Below, piece by piece: positions 1 to 8,253 of a DNA stretch of 60,951 bases (positions are counted from its first letter, which is position 1; each line of letters begins with the position of its first letter). Both the position numbers and the translations under genes were made by a program. The DNA is from Chitinophagales bacterium (lineage in GTDB: Bacteria > Bacteroidota > Bacteroidia > Chitinophagales > Saprospiraceae). The stretch spans positions 1 through 60,951 of the forward strand of contig JAKSDI010000076.1 of assembly GCA_022360175.1 (NCBI GenBank). The letters are read 5' to 3'. The notes under the pieces were generated by a model, which worked only from the letters and a program-made list of their open reading frames with translations, was not told the origin of the DNA and did not search any database.

Positions 1-90
1 GATACACGTGATGACAGTTTAATAGCAGAAGTATACAAAGACGGACGTATTATCGTTGTACAAAAGGAAGAAGACCAAAAAGAGGAATAA
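1..90 (+). CDS. C-terminal end of an unidentified protein (partial)
   Basis: Frame 1 is open from the first base to a TAA at 88-90 and encodes the last 29 residues of a protein, ending in an acidic, Lys/Gln-rich tail. The stop lies 5 bases before the batA start, so this is probably the preceding gene of the bat operon. In other Bacteroidota the genes before batA are a MoxR ATPase, a DUF58 protein and sometimes a small protein of unknown function. The visible tail is too short to choose among them. Confidence 0.6.
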   Translation, partial: DTRDDSLIAEVYKDGRIIVVQKEEDQKEE

Positions 91-95
91 TTTAT

Positions 96-1103
96 ATGCT
101 GGGATTCGGCAACAATATACAATTTGTAAATCCGGAGTTTTTTCTACTCCTATTACTCCTGCCTATATTGGCAATATGGTACTATCGCAAGCGTAGCCGC
201 TACTATGCTACTATGCTTATGCCTAGCCTTCTAAGTGTGCAGGGGATACATTCCTGGCGAGGATGGCTTCGTGCAGCACTTCCTTTTTTACGGGTGCTTG
301 CTTTTATTTCATTAGTAATTGCAATGGCGCGCCCACAAGAAGTATTAAAGGAAGAAGAAGTAGAAGCAGAAGGTATTGATATCCTAATGGCGATTGACCT
401 TTCCAGTAGTATGCTAGCCCAAGACTTCAAGCCTAATCGCCTGGAAGTAAGCAAACGAGTGGCATCTGAATTTATCGACAAGCGCCGATATGATCGAATA
501 GGGCTTACTGTTTTTGCGGGTGAATCTTATACACAATGCCCGCTTACAGTCGATCACAATATTTTGAAAAGCCGCTTATCGGAATTAGAATGCGGCATCC
601 TTGAGGATGGAACTGCCATAGGAATGGGATTGGCAACCGCCGTTCGACATCTGGAAAAAAGTGAAGCAAAAAGCAAAATTGTAATTTTACTCACAGATGG
701 TGTTAATAATGCCGGGTATATCAACCCATCGATGGCCGCTCAGATAGCTCAAAAACTAGGTATTAAAGTTTATACCATTGGAGTAGGCTCAACAGGAGAT
801 GCCCTTACTCCGATTCAAAAACGTAGTGATGGACAATATATTTTCGGTTTAGCCAGAGTAGAAATAGACGAAGCATTACTGAAAGAAATTGCTCAACAAA
901 CTAATGGCGAATACTTCCGGGCTACTTCCGTGGAAAGCCTGGAGCGTATTTACAGCCAGATTGATCAGCTGGAAAAAAGCAAAGTAGAAGTTACTGTAAT
1001 GAAACGTTATAGTGAAGCCTTTCACCCCTTTGTATTTTGGGGTATGTTACTCCTGGTACTTGAAGCTTTACTAAGATATACTTTATTGAGAACGATACCG
1101 TAA
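96..1103 (+). CDS. batA: BatA, membrane-anchored VWA-domain protein
   Basis: Inner-membrane protein of the Bat (Bacteroides aerotolerance) operon. It has hydrophobic segments near residues 15-30 and 60-78, a von Willebrand A domain from about residue 92 to 290, and a last membrane segment near 308-330. The metal-binding MIDAS motif DxSxS is complete (D101, S103, S105). Bat proteins are linked to oxidative-stress tolerance and envelope functions, but their molecular role is not settled. The gene starts 5 bases after the previous stop. Length (335 aa) and the order batA-batB-batC-batD fit the family, so the assignment is firm; the biochemical function is not. Confidence 0.93.
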   Translation: MLGFGNNIQFVNPEFFLLLLLLPILAIWYYRKRSRYYATMLMPSLLSVQGIHSWRGWLRAALPFLRVLAFISLVIAMARPQEVLKEEEVEAEGIDILMAIDLSSSMLAQDFKPNRLEVSKRVASEFIDKRRYDRIGLTVFAGESYTQCPLTVDHNILKSRLSELECGILEDGTAIGMGLATAVRHLEKSEAKSKIVILLTDGVNNAGYINPSMAAQIAQKLGIKVYTIGVGSTGDALTPIQKRSDGQYIFGLARVEIDEALLKEIAQQTNGEYFRATSVESLERIYSQIDQLEKSKVEVTVMKRYSEAFHPFVFWGMLLLVLEALLRYTLLRTIP

Positions 1104-1105
1104 AG

Positions 1106-1209
1106 GGTGTAGGATGTAGGGTGTACGGTGGGGATGTACGATGTAGGGTGGAAGATGTACGGTGTACGGTGTACGGTGGAAGATGTAGGGTGTACGATGT
1201 AGGATGAGG
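1106..1209 (+). repeat. Heptamer tandem array GRTGTAS, about 15 units
   Basis: Starting two bases after the batA stop codon, the sequence parses into about 15 near-identical 7-mers (GGTGTAG, GATGTAG, GGTGTAC, GATGTAC, GGTGGAA and similar), one of them shortened to 6 bases. The coding strand is almost free of C except at the last position of units. The array fills most of the gap between batA and batB, which the bat transcript must cross. A sister array follows batB. Confidence 0.9.
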
Positions 1210-1254
1210 GAATCGCTCATAAAACATTAAAAAATTGAATACTGACAAAAGAGA

Positions 1255-2289
1255 ATGGTCCGACTAGAATATATAGAACACTTATACGCTTTACTGCTAA
1301 TACCAGTACTGGCTATATTTTTTTTATTGGCATGGCGGGCTCGTAAAAAAGCCATTGAGCGCTTTGGAAACATTTCATTAGTTAAGCAATTGATGCCTCA
1401 GCTTTCACATTATCGGCATTTCTTTAAATTTGGCACCCTTTTATTTATCGTTGCATTGCTTGCAGTGGGCTGGGCAAATCCACAATATGGTGCTAAGCTC
1501 AAAAAGTTTAAACGCAAAAGTGTAGATGTATTTATCGCTTTTGATGTTTCTCAAAGTATGATGGCGGAAGATATCTCCCCGAGTCGGCTGGATAGAGCCC
1601 GGCGCTTTGCACAAAATTTGGTGCAAGGTTTACGTTCTGAGCGGCTTGGATTAATCTTTTTTGCAGGAAATGCCTATTTACAATCCCCTATTACTACCGA
1701 TTATAATGCCATCAATCTAGCCTTACGAAGTGCCGACCCTAACAGCATCCTAAATCAAGGTACATCTATAGCTGATGCTATTCAGTTGGCACAGGAGTCT
1801 TTTGAAGGTAATGATAAATCCCATAAAGCACTCATAGTTATTACTGATGGCGAAAATCATGAAGAAGGCGCAATTAATAATGCCGAATCTGCTCGTCAAG
1901 ATGGCATCTTTATTTATACTATCGGAGTTGGAACACCACAAGGAAGTTTCATTCCCGTAAGGGAAAATAATGGACAAGGAGGCTACAAAAGGGATAAAAG
2001 TGGAGAACCTGTTAATAGCCGCCTTAATGAAGATTTATTAAAAGAAGTAGCTCAAGCAGGAGATGGTGCCTATTTTAATCTTTCTGTGGGAAGTGATAAA
2101 GTGCTGGAAGTATTAAAAGAACGCATTGATAGTATGGAAAAAAGGACACTGGAACAACGAACCTTTGAAGAATATGAAAGCTCTTTTCAATGGTTTGTTG
2201 GAATAGCAATACTATTATTACTACTGGAGTTTCTACTCCCTTATAGAAAAAAGAAAACTGGTAGGGAGGGTAAGTTGTTTGATGTATGA
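1255..2289 (+). CDS. batB: BatB, membrane-anchored VWA-domain protein
   Basis: Second VWA-domain membrane protein of the bat operon, 344 aa. It has hydrophobic segments near residues 10-27 and 57-75, a VWA domain from about residue 90 to 300 and a C-terminal membrane segment near 317-334. The MIDAS motif reads D97-V-S99-Q-S101, so metal binding is predicted. It is a paralogue of BatA and probably pairs with it or with BatC. The last two codons and the TGA stop fall inside the first units of the downstream heptamer array, so the array defines the C-terminus of this protein. The start is an ATG 45 bases after the upstream array. Confidence 0.93.
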   Translation: MVRLEYIEHLYALLLIPVLAIFFLLAWRARKKAIERFGNISLVKQLMPQLSHYRHFFKFGTLLFIVALLAVGWANPQYGAKLKKFKRKSVDVFIAFDVSQSMMAEDISPSRLDRARRFAQNLVQGLRSERLGLIFFAGNAYLQSPITTDYNAINLALRSADPNSILNQGTSIADAIQLAQESFEGNDKSHKALIVITDGENHEEGAINNAESARQDGIFIYTIGVGTPQGSFIPVRENNGQGGYKRDKSGEPVNSRLNEDLLKEVAQAGDGAYFNLSVGSDKVLEVLKERIDSMEKRTLEQRTFEEYESSFQWFVGIAILLLLLEFLLPYRKKKTGREGKLFDV

Positions 2290-2419
2290 TGTGGGGTGTA
2301 TGATGTGGATGTACGATGTGGGGTGTACGATGTGGGGTGTACGATGTGGGGTGTATGATGTGGGGTGTACGATGTGGGGTGTACGATGTGGGGTGTACGA
2401 TGTATGATGTACGATGTGG
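2281..2419 (+). repeat. Heptamer tandem array GRTGTNN, about 20 units
   Basis: About 20 heptamers, mainly alternating GATGTGG and GGTGTAC (a 14-bp higher-order unit), with GATGTAT/GATGTAC variants at both ends and one 6-base unit. The first heptamer supplies the final Asp-Val codons of BatB and overlaps its stop codon at 2287-2289. The array lies in the batB-batC gap. It belongs to the same family as 1106-1209 and, reverse-complemented, 60447-60474. Confidence 0.92.
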
Positions 2420-2504
2420 AGGATGGAAATAGATGCTGAGTAATGGATAATAATGGTATAAAGAAGTTTGCGTTACTTTTTAATTATTCGAAATCTTTGA
2501 CCAG

Positions 2505-3308
2505 ATGAGGAAAGAATTAATCATGTTGCTGATACTAGTATTAGGAGCTGTATCCGTACAAGCCCAGCAGTATCATCGGTATTTAAGAAAAGGAGATAGT
2601 GAATATCAACAAGAGGAATATACCGAAGCCGAAGCACTGTATCGTAAATCACTAGAAGATAAACCTTCTGCCAAAGGAAACTATAACCTTGGGAATGCCA
2701 TCTACCAACAAGGACGATACGAGGAAGCACTCCGTCGTTATGAGCATGTGATTGAAAATACTAATGATGCGGAAGTAAGAGCTTCTGCTTTCCACAATAT
2801 GGGAAATGCTCATTTTGAACAAGGAGATTTTGAAAAAAGTGTAGAAGCTTATAAACAATCACTTCGGCTTAGGCCAGAAGATAAATCTACTAAATACAAT
2901 CTGGCACAAGCGCAAAAAGTACTCCGGCAGCAACAACAACAGCAGCAACAGCAACAAAATCAAGAGGACAAAAAAGACCAGGAGCAAAAAGAGCAACAAG
3001 AACAAGAGCAGCAGCAGAATCAGTCTGACAACCAAAATCAACAGCAAGAAGATCAACAGGAAGAGGGAGAAGGACAAGACCAGGAACAACAAGAGAATAA
3101 CCAACAGAGCGATCAACAAAATACTCCTCAAGAGCAAAGCGAAGAAGGACAGGAACAACAAAGCCAGCAGATGGAACCTCAAGAAGCTCTTTCAGAGGAA
3201 GAAGCTAGAAAACTCCTGGAAATTATAGAAGAAGAAGAGCTCAAAGTAATGAATAAGGTAAAAGGTAAAGGCGATAAAAAAGGCGATAAAAAAGATAAAG
3301 ATTGGTAA
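2505..3308 (+). CDS. batC: BatC, TPR protein with Gln-rich tail
   Basis: A signal peptide (about residues 1-20, ending VQAQ) is followed by three to four tetratricopeptide repeats between about residues 28 and 140 (motifs such as YNLGNAIYQQG, FHNMGNAHFEQG). Then come a roughly 100-residue low-complexity Gln/Glu stretch and a Lys/Asp-rich end. It is a periplasmic scaffold, probably holding BatA, BatB and BatD together through the TPR helices; that role is inferred from the family. The Gln-rich region is encoded by mixed CAA/CAG codons, and a leucine-rich reading on the opposite strand here is an artefact of it. Confidence 0.9.
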   Translation: MRKELIMLLILVLGAVSVQAQQYHRYLRKGDSEYQQEEYTEAEALYRKSLEDKPSAKGNYNLGNAIYQQGRYEEALRRYEHVIENTNDAEVRASAFHNMGNAHFEQGDFEKSVEAYKQSLRLRPEDKSTKYNLAQAQKVLRQQQQQQQQQQNQEDKKDQEQKEQQEQEQQQNQSDNQNQQQEDQQEEGEGQDQEQQENNQQSDQQNTPQEQSEEGQEQQSQQMEPQEALSEEEARKLLEIIEEEELKVMNKVKGKGDKKGDKKDKDW

Positions 3309-3319
3309 AATTTATAGCT

Positions 3320-3862
3320 ATGAAGTACATATTAAATCTTAGTATAATCTACTTATTTTCTGTTGCTAGCCTTACAGCACAGGAAAGCCCTGTATTTACT
3401 GTTACCATTAGTAGTGATTCTATTTTGATGGGTAATATGATTAAGGTAGCATTTACACTGGAGAATGGTGATGGTAATGACTTTCAGGCTCCTGGTTTTG
3501 GAGAATTTGATGTAGTGAGTGGCCCTAATATCTCCAACAGCTTCAGTATGATTAATGGAGATGTCAAACAATCTATCGCTTATACTTATTATATTCAGCC
3601 AAGAGATATTGGAAACTACTACATTGAGCCTGCAAGTATAGCAGTAGGAGGAGAAGTATTAGAAACTATTCCTTATGAAGTAATTGTTGTGCCTAATCCT
3701 GATGGTATTATACAGCAGCCAGATACAGGCCATGATCCTTTCAATTTCCAATTTGAATCAGAAGGATTTCCCTGGCCTGACTTTCCTTCTTTTGACTTTG
3801 ATTTTCCTCATGTTGAGCCTCAGGCTCCTGCTAAGCCCAAGCGTAAAACATACAGAATGTAA
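3320..3862 (+). CDS. Short BatD-like protein (one domain only)
   Basis: A 180-residue secreted protein with a signal peptide (about residues 1-21, ending LTAQ) and a single beta-sandwich like the N-terminal module of BatD. Compare F-x-APGFGEFDVVSGP-x-x-S here with the equivalent F-RPPSFKKDFLQIGNPS region of the next gene; the S-MINGDV/S-MINGHV stretch is shared too. The C-terminus is rich in Pro, Phe and Asp and has no membrane segment, unlike BatD. The ATG at 3320 is preferred to a TTG at 3302 because it gives a clean signal peptide. Its stop overlaps the batD start by one base, so the two are probably co-translated. It may be a tandem duplication of the BatD N-terminal domain. Confidence 0.8.
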   Translation: MKYILNLSIIYLFSVASLTAQESPVFTVTISSDSILMGNMIKVAFTLENGDGNDFQAPGFGEFDVVSGPNISNSFSMINGDVKQSIAYTYYIQPRDIGNYYIEPASIAVGGEVLETIPYEVIVVPNPDGIIQQPDTGHDPFNFQFESEGFPWPDFPSFDFDFPHVEPQAPAKPKRKTYRM

Positions 3863-5637
3863 TGACTTTAGTATTGGATATCAACATCTACTCAACACCT
3901 ATTTACAAGCGAGCTGGAATTGTATTATTCCTATTGCTCTTTTTGTACCCGGCAATCAATGCTCAAAACAATGGTTCGTTTACTGTTAGTACCAATGCTA
4001 GTGTAGTTACTATCAACGAATATTTTAGCGTCACTTACACCTTTAAAAATATAAAGGGGGGTGATTTTAGGCCTCCATCTTTCAAAAAAGATTTCCTCCA
4101 AATTGGCAATCCTTCTCGTGCTACCAGCACTTCTATGATCAATGGGCATGTGACCCATGAAGAAAAAATTGTGTATCAATTGAGGGCAAGGCGTCAAGGT
4201 ACTTTTACTATTCCTCCTGCCTATCTCACCGTAAAAAATCAGGAGCTTTCTACAGATGCATTAACCATCAAGGTAGCAGAGCAAAAAGAAGGAGAAGATA
4301 ATGCACCTGAAGTCTTTATACGTGCTGAACCCAGTACTCTTGAAGCATTTATTGGCCAGCAAATATTACTGGATTATAAATTGTATACTACGGTTGATGT
4401 CCAACGCTCCAATATATTAGAAGAGTCAGAATATCAAGGCTTTTTTGTGCAAGAAATTCGACGTTTTGACAATCGCCCTGGCCAGGTGGTAGAAGAAGGG
4501 ATTCCCTATACATCCAAAGTCATAAGGAGGCTTTCTCTTTTTCCTCAACAAACCGGCAGCCTAACGGTAACTCCTTTCAGTATGCAACTGGGGATTCCTA
4601 AAGAAAACAATGGGCGCCGCCAAAATCTGTTTTTTAGTCGCGAAATACGCTCTATCCCTGTTTCTACTGGAGAAACAGTTATTAATATACGACCATTGCC
4701 AGATAATGCTCCCGAATCCTTTAGTGGAGCAGTAGGCAACTACCAACAATTAGTTAATATAAATCGTAGGCAACTTACTACCGATGATGCACTTACTATC
4801 ACCATTACTATTATGGGAGATGGCGATATTAAAAGAGTGCAAGCTCCAAATCTTTCTCTTCCCAATAGTTTTGAATTATATGACCCCAAAGTGCTGGAAG
4901 AAGTCACGTATGAAACTAATGGGCAAACGATCGGGAAAAAAGTATTTGAATACCTGGCCGTTCCTACCCAGGAAGGACAGTTTCAAATTCAACCTACCTT
5001 TTCCTATTTCAATCCAGATAGTGCAAGCTATAAAACATTGGAGGAGACTCCCTACCTTATAACAGTACGCCCAGGAATTGGTACTCGCAGTAATTCATCA
5101 AACGCCGACATTGCCTCATTATCTGATGACAATATCGGCCCTTTAAAGTTGGACACCCGCCTGCATAAACAAAAAACACCTTTCCATCAATCGCCCTCTT
5201 TCTGGATACTTACTATCCTCCCATTCCTTCTTCTTGCTAGTCTTGTATCTATTAAGCTACTGAAAAATCGCCAACAAAATATAGACCCTGGCTTACTGCG
5301 TAGCAAACAGGCTCGAAAAATGGCTGCTCAAAGGCTCACAACTGCCGAACAACATATGAAAGCAGAGCAAAGCCGTGCTTTTTATGATGAAATATCTAAA
5401 GCCTTCCTTGGTTATGCCTGCGATAAGTTACATATCCCTCGCTCTTCTTTATCAAAGGATGGCTTACGCCAAAAACTTCAGGAATTGAATATTCCTATTG
5501 GATTGATTGATACTGTAATGGAAATTATAAGGACCTCTGAAATGGCGCTGTTTGCCGGACAGGCTAAAGCTGAAGATATGCAAGGGATTTATGATAAATC
5601 GCTGAAAGTATTGGCAGAAATGGAGGAAGCTTTATAA
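3862..5637 (+). CDS. batD: BatD, oxygen-tolerance family protein
   Basis: A 591-residue envelope protein of the BatD/oxygen-tolerance family. After an unusually long N-terminal extension the signal sequence lies near residues 18-34. Tandem Ig-like beta domains fill residues 40-420, one membrane segment lies near 440-465, and a cytoplasmic helical domain ends the protein. The start ATG at 3862 overlaps the TAA of the short BatD-like gene. No other close in-frame ATG precedes the signal sequence, so the long n-region may be real. It is the last gene of the bat operon; 200 bases of non-coding sequence follow. Confidence 0.9.
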   Translation: MTLVLDINIYSTPIYKRAGIVLFLLLFLYPAINAQNNGSFTVSTNASVVTINEYFSVTYTFKNIKGGDFRPPSFKKDFLQIGNPSRATSTSMINGHVTHEEKIVYQLRARRQGTFTIPPAYLTVKNQELSTDALTIKVAEQKEGEDNAPEVFIRAEPSTLEAFIGQQILLDYKLYTTVDVQRSNILEESEYQGFFVQEIRRFDNRPGQVVEEGIPYTSKVIRRLSLFPQQTGSLTVTPFSMQLGIPKENNGRRQNLFFSREIRSIPVSTGETVINIRPLPDNAPESFSGAVGNYQQLVNINRRQLTTDDALTITITIMGDGDIKRVQAPNLSLPNSFELYDPKVLEEVTYETNGQTIGKKVFEYLAVPTQEGQFQIQPTFSYFNPDSASYKTLEETPYLITVRPGIGTRSNSSNADIASLSDDNIGPLKLDTRLHKQKTPFHQSPSFWILTILPFLLLASLVSIKLLKNRQQNIDPGLLRSKQARKMAAQRLTTAEQHMKAEQSRAFYDEISKAFLGYACDKLHIPRSSLSKDGLRQKLQELNIPIGLIDTVMEIIRTSEMALFAGQAKAEDMQGIYDKSLKVLAEMEEAL

Positions 5638-5839
5638 GAATCTCTGTTTGAACCAGCCATAACATACCGTATTCCTTCCTAATTCTACAAGCTTTTGAAT
5701 TTTCTTTCGGAAGTTGATATTCCTTTTTTATCCCTCCCCAGATAAGCTTGGGAAACTCTAATGATTTCACTCCTTTTTTCCACTTTAATTTGCTTGCATA
5801 AAGAAATCATTATTGTTAATCTCTCTTAAATTTCATTTC

Positions 5840-6934
5840 ATGAAAAAAGGATTATTCGAAACGCTATTGCTTTGCTGTTTGTTTTTCTCTATCAATGCTC
5901 TCAATGCACAAACCTTTGAATGGATAAACTGCAATTCCGTTAAAATTGGAATTGGAAGTACAGGTTCTGGTGGCGTATGTACTGATTGCTATGATGCTAA
6001 TAACAATAAAATGTTTGCTCGTTTTGAGATTTTTGAAGTTTTCCCTAACGGATCAAGAAGTTTTTCTCCGGTAAGCATTCAAACAACTGCTTACAGTTGG
6101 ACTAAAACTTTTACATATGTTCCTAATTCCCCCACTACAATTTTTGAAGAAGGTGTTGATTATGTGGTTGATGTTTTCTTTGCTACTCGCTTAGATGGTA
6201 TCTGCCAATCATTCCCTAGCACCCCTCCTGGAGGTTGCCTTGGAGCCTGGGTCTTTTCTGGGACAACACAAGTATTTTCTTTCGGTGATATTGTCCACAA
6301 CTGGACTGTTGCGGATAATAGCGGAACAATGGGAAATGCCCTTTATTGCTTAAGTGACCTGGAAGCTGGCGGTGGCCCATTCGTTGTAGGTGGCCTTCAT
6401 GGTGAAGCAGAATGGAAAATTGACATCTGTCTCGTTGATCCAAACAATAGCTCAAACTGCCTGGCATGGACCAGTACTTATTGGCAAACTGGCACAATGC
6501 CACAATCTGTTGATTTACTAAACGATGTATGGAGAAAATGGCACCCTAGCTGGACATTCTGGACAACCAATACCTATAGAGCAAATATGGTAGGCAGAAA
6601 AGATGATTGCGATGGATGGAACTCTTTTGCATTCACCTTCACATCTGTCAACGGAAACTGCAAGATCCTGGAAACAGAGGGCGATATTGATATTACCCTA
6701 TACCCTAACCCTACAAGCGATGTGCTAAAACTGGAGCCATCTTTCAACCTGAGCCCTGTTTTTGAAGAAGAAATCGATTATCAAATTTTCGACTTAAACG
6801 GACGTGCTCTGAAGCAAGGAAAAATCATGAGTATCAACGAACAAATTGATGTATTTGATTTAAACAAAGGTGTTTATATTCTGCATCTTGATGTAAATGG
6901 TCAAGTTATCAGTAAACGATTCACAGTTATATAA
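5840..6934 (+). CDS. Secreted T9SS type-A cargo protein, unknown function
   Basis: A 364-residue protein with a signal peptide (residues 1-24, ending LNAQ) and a C-terminal type-A T9SS sorting domain of about 80 residues (starts near DITLYPNPTSDVLKLEP, ends with a Val-Ile strand). The central part is rich in Trp, Cys, Asn and aromatic residues and matches no family I recognise. It should be exported by Sec, then passed across the outer membrane by the gliding/T9SS machinery and attached or released. The ATG at 5840 is chosen over a TTG at 5813 because it begins the signal peptide directly. A strong hairpin follows the gene. Confidence 0.8.
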   Translation: MKKGLFETLLLCCLFFSINALNAQTFEWINCNSVKIGIGSTGSGGVCTDCYDANNNKMFARFEIFEVFPNGSRSFSPVSIQTTAYSWTKTFTYVPNSPTTIFEEGVDYVVDVFFATRLDGICQSFPSTPPGGCLGAWVFSGTTQVFSFGDIVHNWTVADNSGTMGNALYCLSDLEAGGGPFVVGGLHGEAEWKIDICLVDPNNSSNCLAWTSTYWQTGTMPQSVDLLNDVWRKWHPSWTFWTTNTYRANMVGRKDDCDGWNSFAFTFTSVNGNCKILETEGDIDITLYPNPTSDVLKLEPSFNLSPVFEEEIDYQIFDLNGRALKQGKIMSINEQIDVFDLNKGVYILHLDVNGQVISKRFTVI

Positions 6935-6952
6935 TCAAACTACTATTAGTTG

Positions 6953-7023
6953 GAGTATTCTTCAATACTCAAGGATACTTAATTAGAGATTGTCTCTCAT
7001 CCTTACTTCGAGACAATCTCTAA
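6953..7023 (+). terminator. Double hairpin between two T9SS cargo genes
   Basis: Two consecutive stem-loops. A 7-bp stem (GAGTATT 6953-6959 with AATACTC 6964-6970, loop CTTC) is followed by a perfect 14-bp stem (TTAGAGATTGTCTC 6983-6996 with its complement 7010-7023, 13-base loop). The second lacks a clear T tract but is the likely terminator of the 5840-6934 gene. Its right arm ends 18 bases before the next start codon. Confidence 0.7.
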
Positions 7024-7041
7024 TCTTATAATGCAAGAAGC

Positions 7042-8199
7042 ATGTTACAAAGAATCGCCTCCATTTTCACACTACTCATCTTCTTCTCTCCTACTGCATT
7101 TAGCCAGGAATGTCTGTACACTCCCATCCATCAAAATATCACTAACAATCTCTTAGCACTTCCTAAGAATGGTAATATTCTCAGAATTCCTGTAGTGATA
7201 CATATCGTCCTGCCTGAAGAATTACAACACAATGTAAGTGATCAAGATGTACATAATCAGATTAAAGCCTTAAATCGGGATTTTAGAAAAAAAAATTACA
7301 ATTGGAACTTGATAGAAGAACGATATCATGAGCTTGTAGCAGATACAAAAATTGAATTTGTTTTGTCTTGTAAGGACGATACAGGACAAGAAGCATCTGG
7401 CATCGTAAGGAAAATCACATCTCTCCAAAATATTGGTATTCAAAATGCTTTGTATTTCACAAACGAAGGAGGATCAGATGCCTGGCCAACCAATCATTAT
7501 CTGAATATATGGGTATGTGATATGCCTAAAGAAATTCTTGGTTTTGCTACAGACCCTCAAGAATCAGAAATACTGAAAGATGGGATTGTCATCAATCACT
7601 CTTATTTCAATATAAATAGAGCGACCCCACGCTACGATATGGGACGAACTTTAGTACATGAAGTTGGTCATTACCTGGGCTTAAATCACCCCTGGGGCAA
7701 TATGCAAGATGAATGCATTGAGGATGATGGCCTTGATGACACCCCATTACAAAGTGGCCCCCATTATGACTGCACCGATGATCATTTAATGTGTTCGGAA
7801 GACGAAGTATTTTATGGAAACTTTATGGACTATAGCCCAGATTGCTGCCTGGCTATGTTTACAAAACAGCAGGCTATGCTAATGCGTAGTAATCTGATCA
7901 ACCTCAGAAGTGGTTTGTTAGAAAATGAGATGGAGTGCCAACCCGTTGTCACGGAAGCTTTTGATATTAATATATACCCTAATCCTTCATTTGGTCATTG
8001 TACAATCTCTTGGGAAGAGAAAAACATAAAAAACATTTCTGTTTATAACAACCAGGGGCAGCAACTCAATCAGATTGAACTTTTCACACCTAATGAACAA
8101 GTGGAGCTTTGCCTTGATCAATACCCCAAAGGGGTGTTAGTATTATCATTTATTGATGAATCGGGCAATGTGTATTCGAAACAATTAATTCATTTATAG
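7042..8199 (+). CDS. Secreted M43-type metalloprotease with T9SS domain
   Basis: A 385-residue zinc protease of the pappalysin/cytophagalysin (M43) family. The extended zinc motif HExxHxxGxxH is present as H206-E-V-G-H210-Y-L-G-L-N-H216, and the Met-turn is M262 in NFMDYSP. The protein has a signal peptide (about residues 1-21, ending AFSQ) and a C-terminal type-A T9SS domain (INIYPNPSFG onward). It should act outside the cell on proteins or peptides. Conserved Cys residues around the active site (C225, C244, C251, C268/269) may form disulfides. It is convergent with the next gene. Confidence 0.92.
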   Translation: MLQRIASIFTLLIFFSPTAFSQECLYTPIHQNITNNLLALPKNGNILRIPVVIHIVLPEELQHNVSDQDVHNQIKALNRDFRKKNYNWNLIEERYHELVADTKIEFVLSCKDDTGQEASGIVRKITSLQNIGIQNALYFTNEGGSDAWPTNHYLNIWVCDMPKEILGFATDPQESEILKDGIVINHSYFNINRATPRYDMGRTLVHEVGHYLGLNHPWGNMQDECIEDDGLDDTPLQSGPHYDCTDDHLMCSEDEVFYGNFMDYSPDCCLAMFTKQQAMLMRSNLINLRSGLLENEMECQPVVTEAFDINIYPNPSFGHCTISWEEKNIKNISVYNNQGQQLNQIELFTPNEQVELCLDQYPKGVLVLSFIDESGNVYSKQLIHL

Positions 8200-8253
8200 G
8201 CAAGCTTTAACTCCTAATATGATCAAAGGCTCTTTTATGAGGTAGCGCAACAA

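Noticed and set aside
2859-3182. Leucine-rich 107-codon frame opposite batC
   Set aside because: It is the mirror of the CAA/CAG/GAA-rich Gln/Glu coding region and has no signal, start or conservation features.
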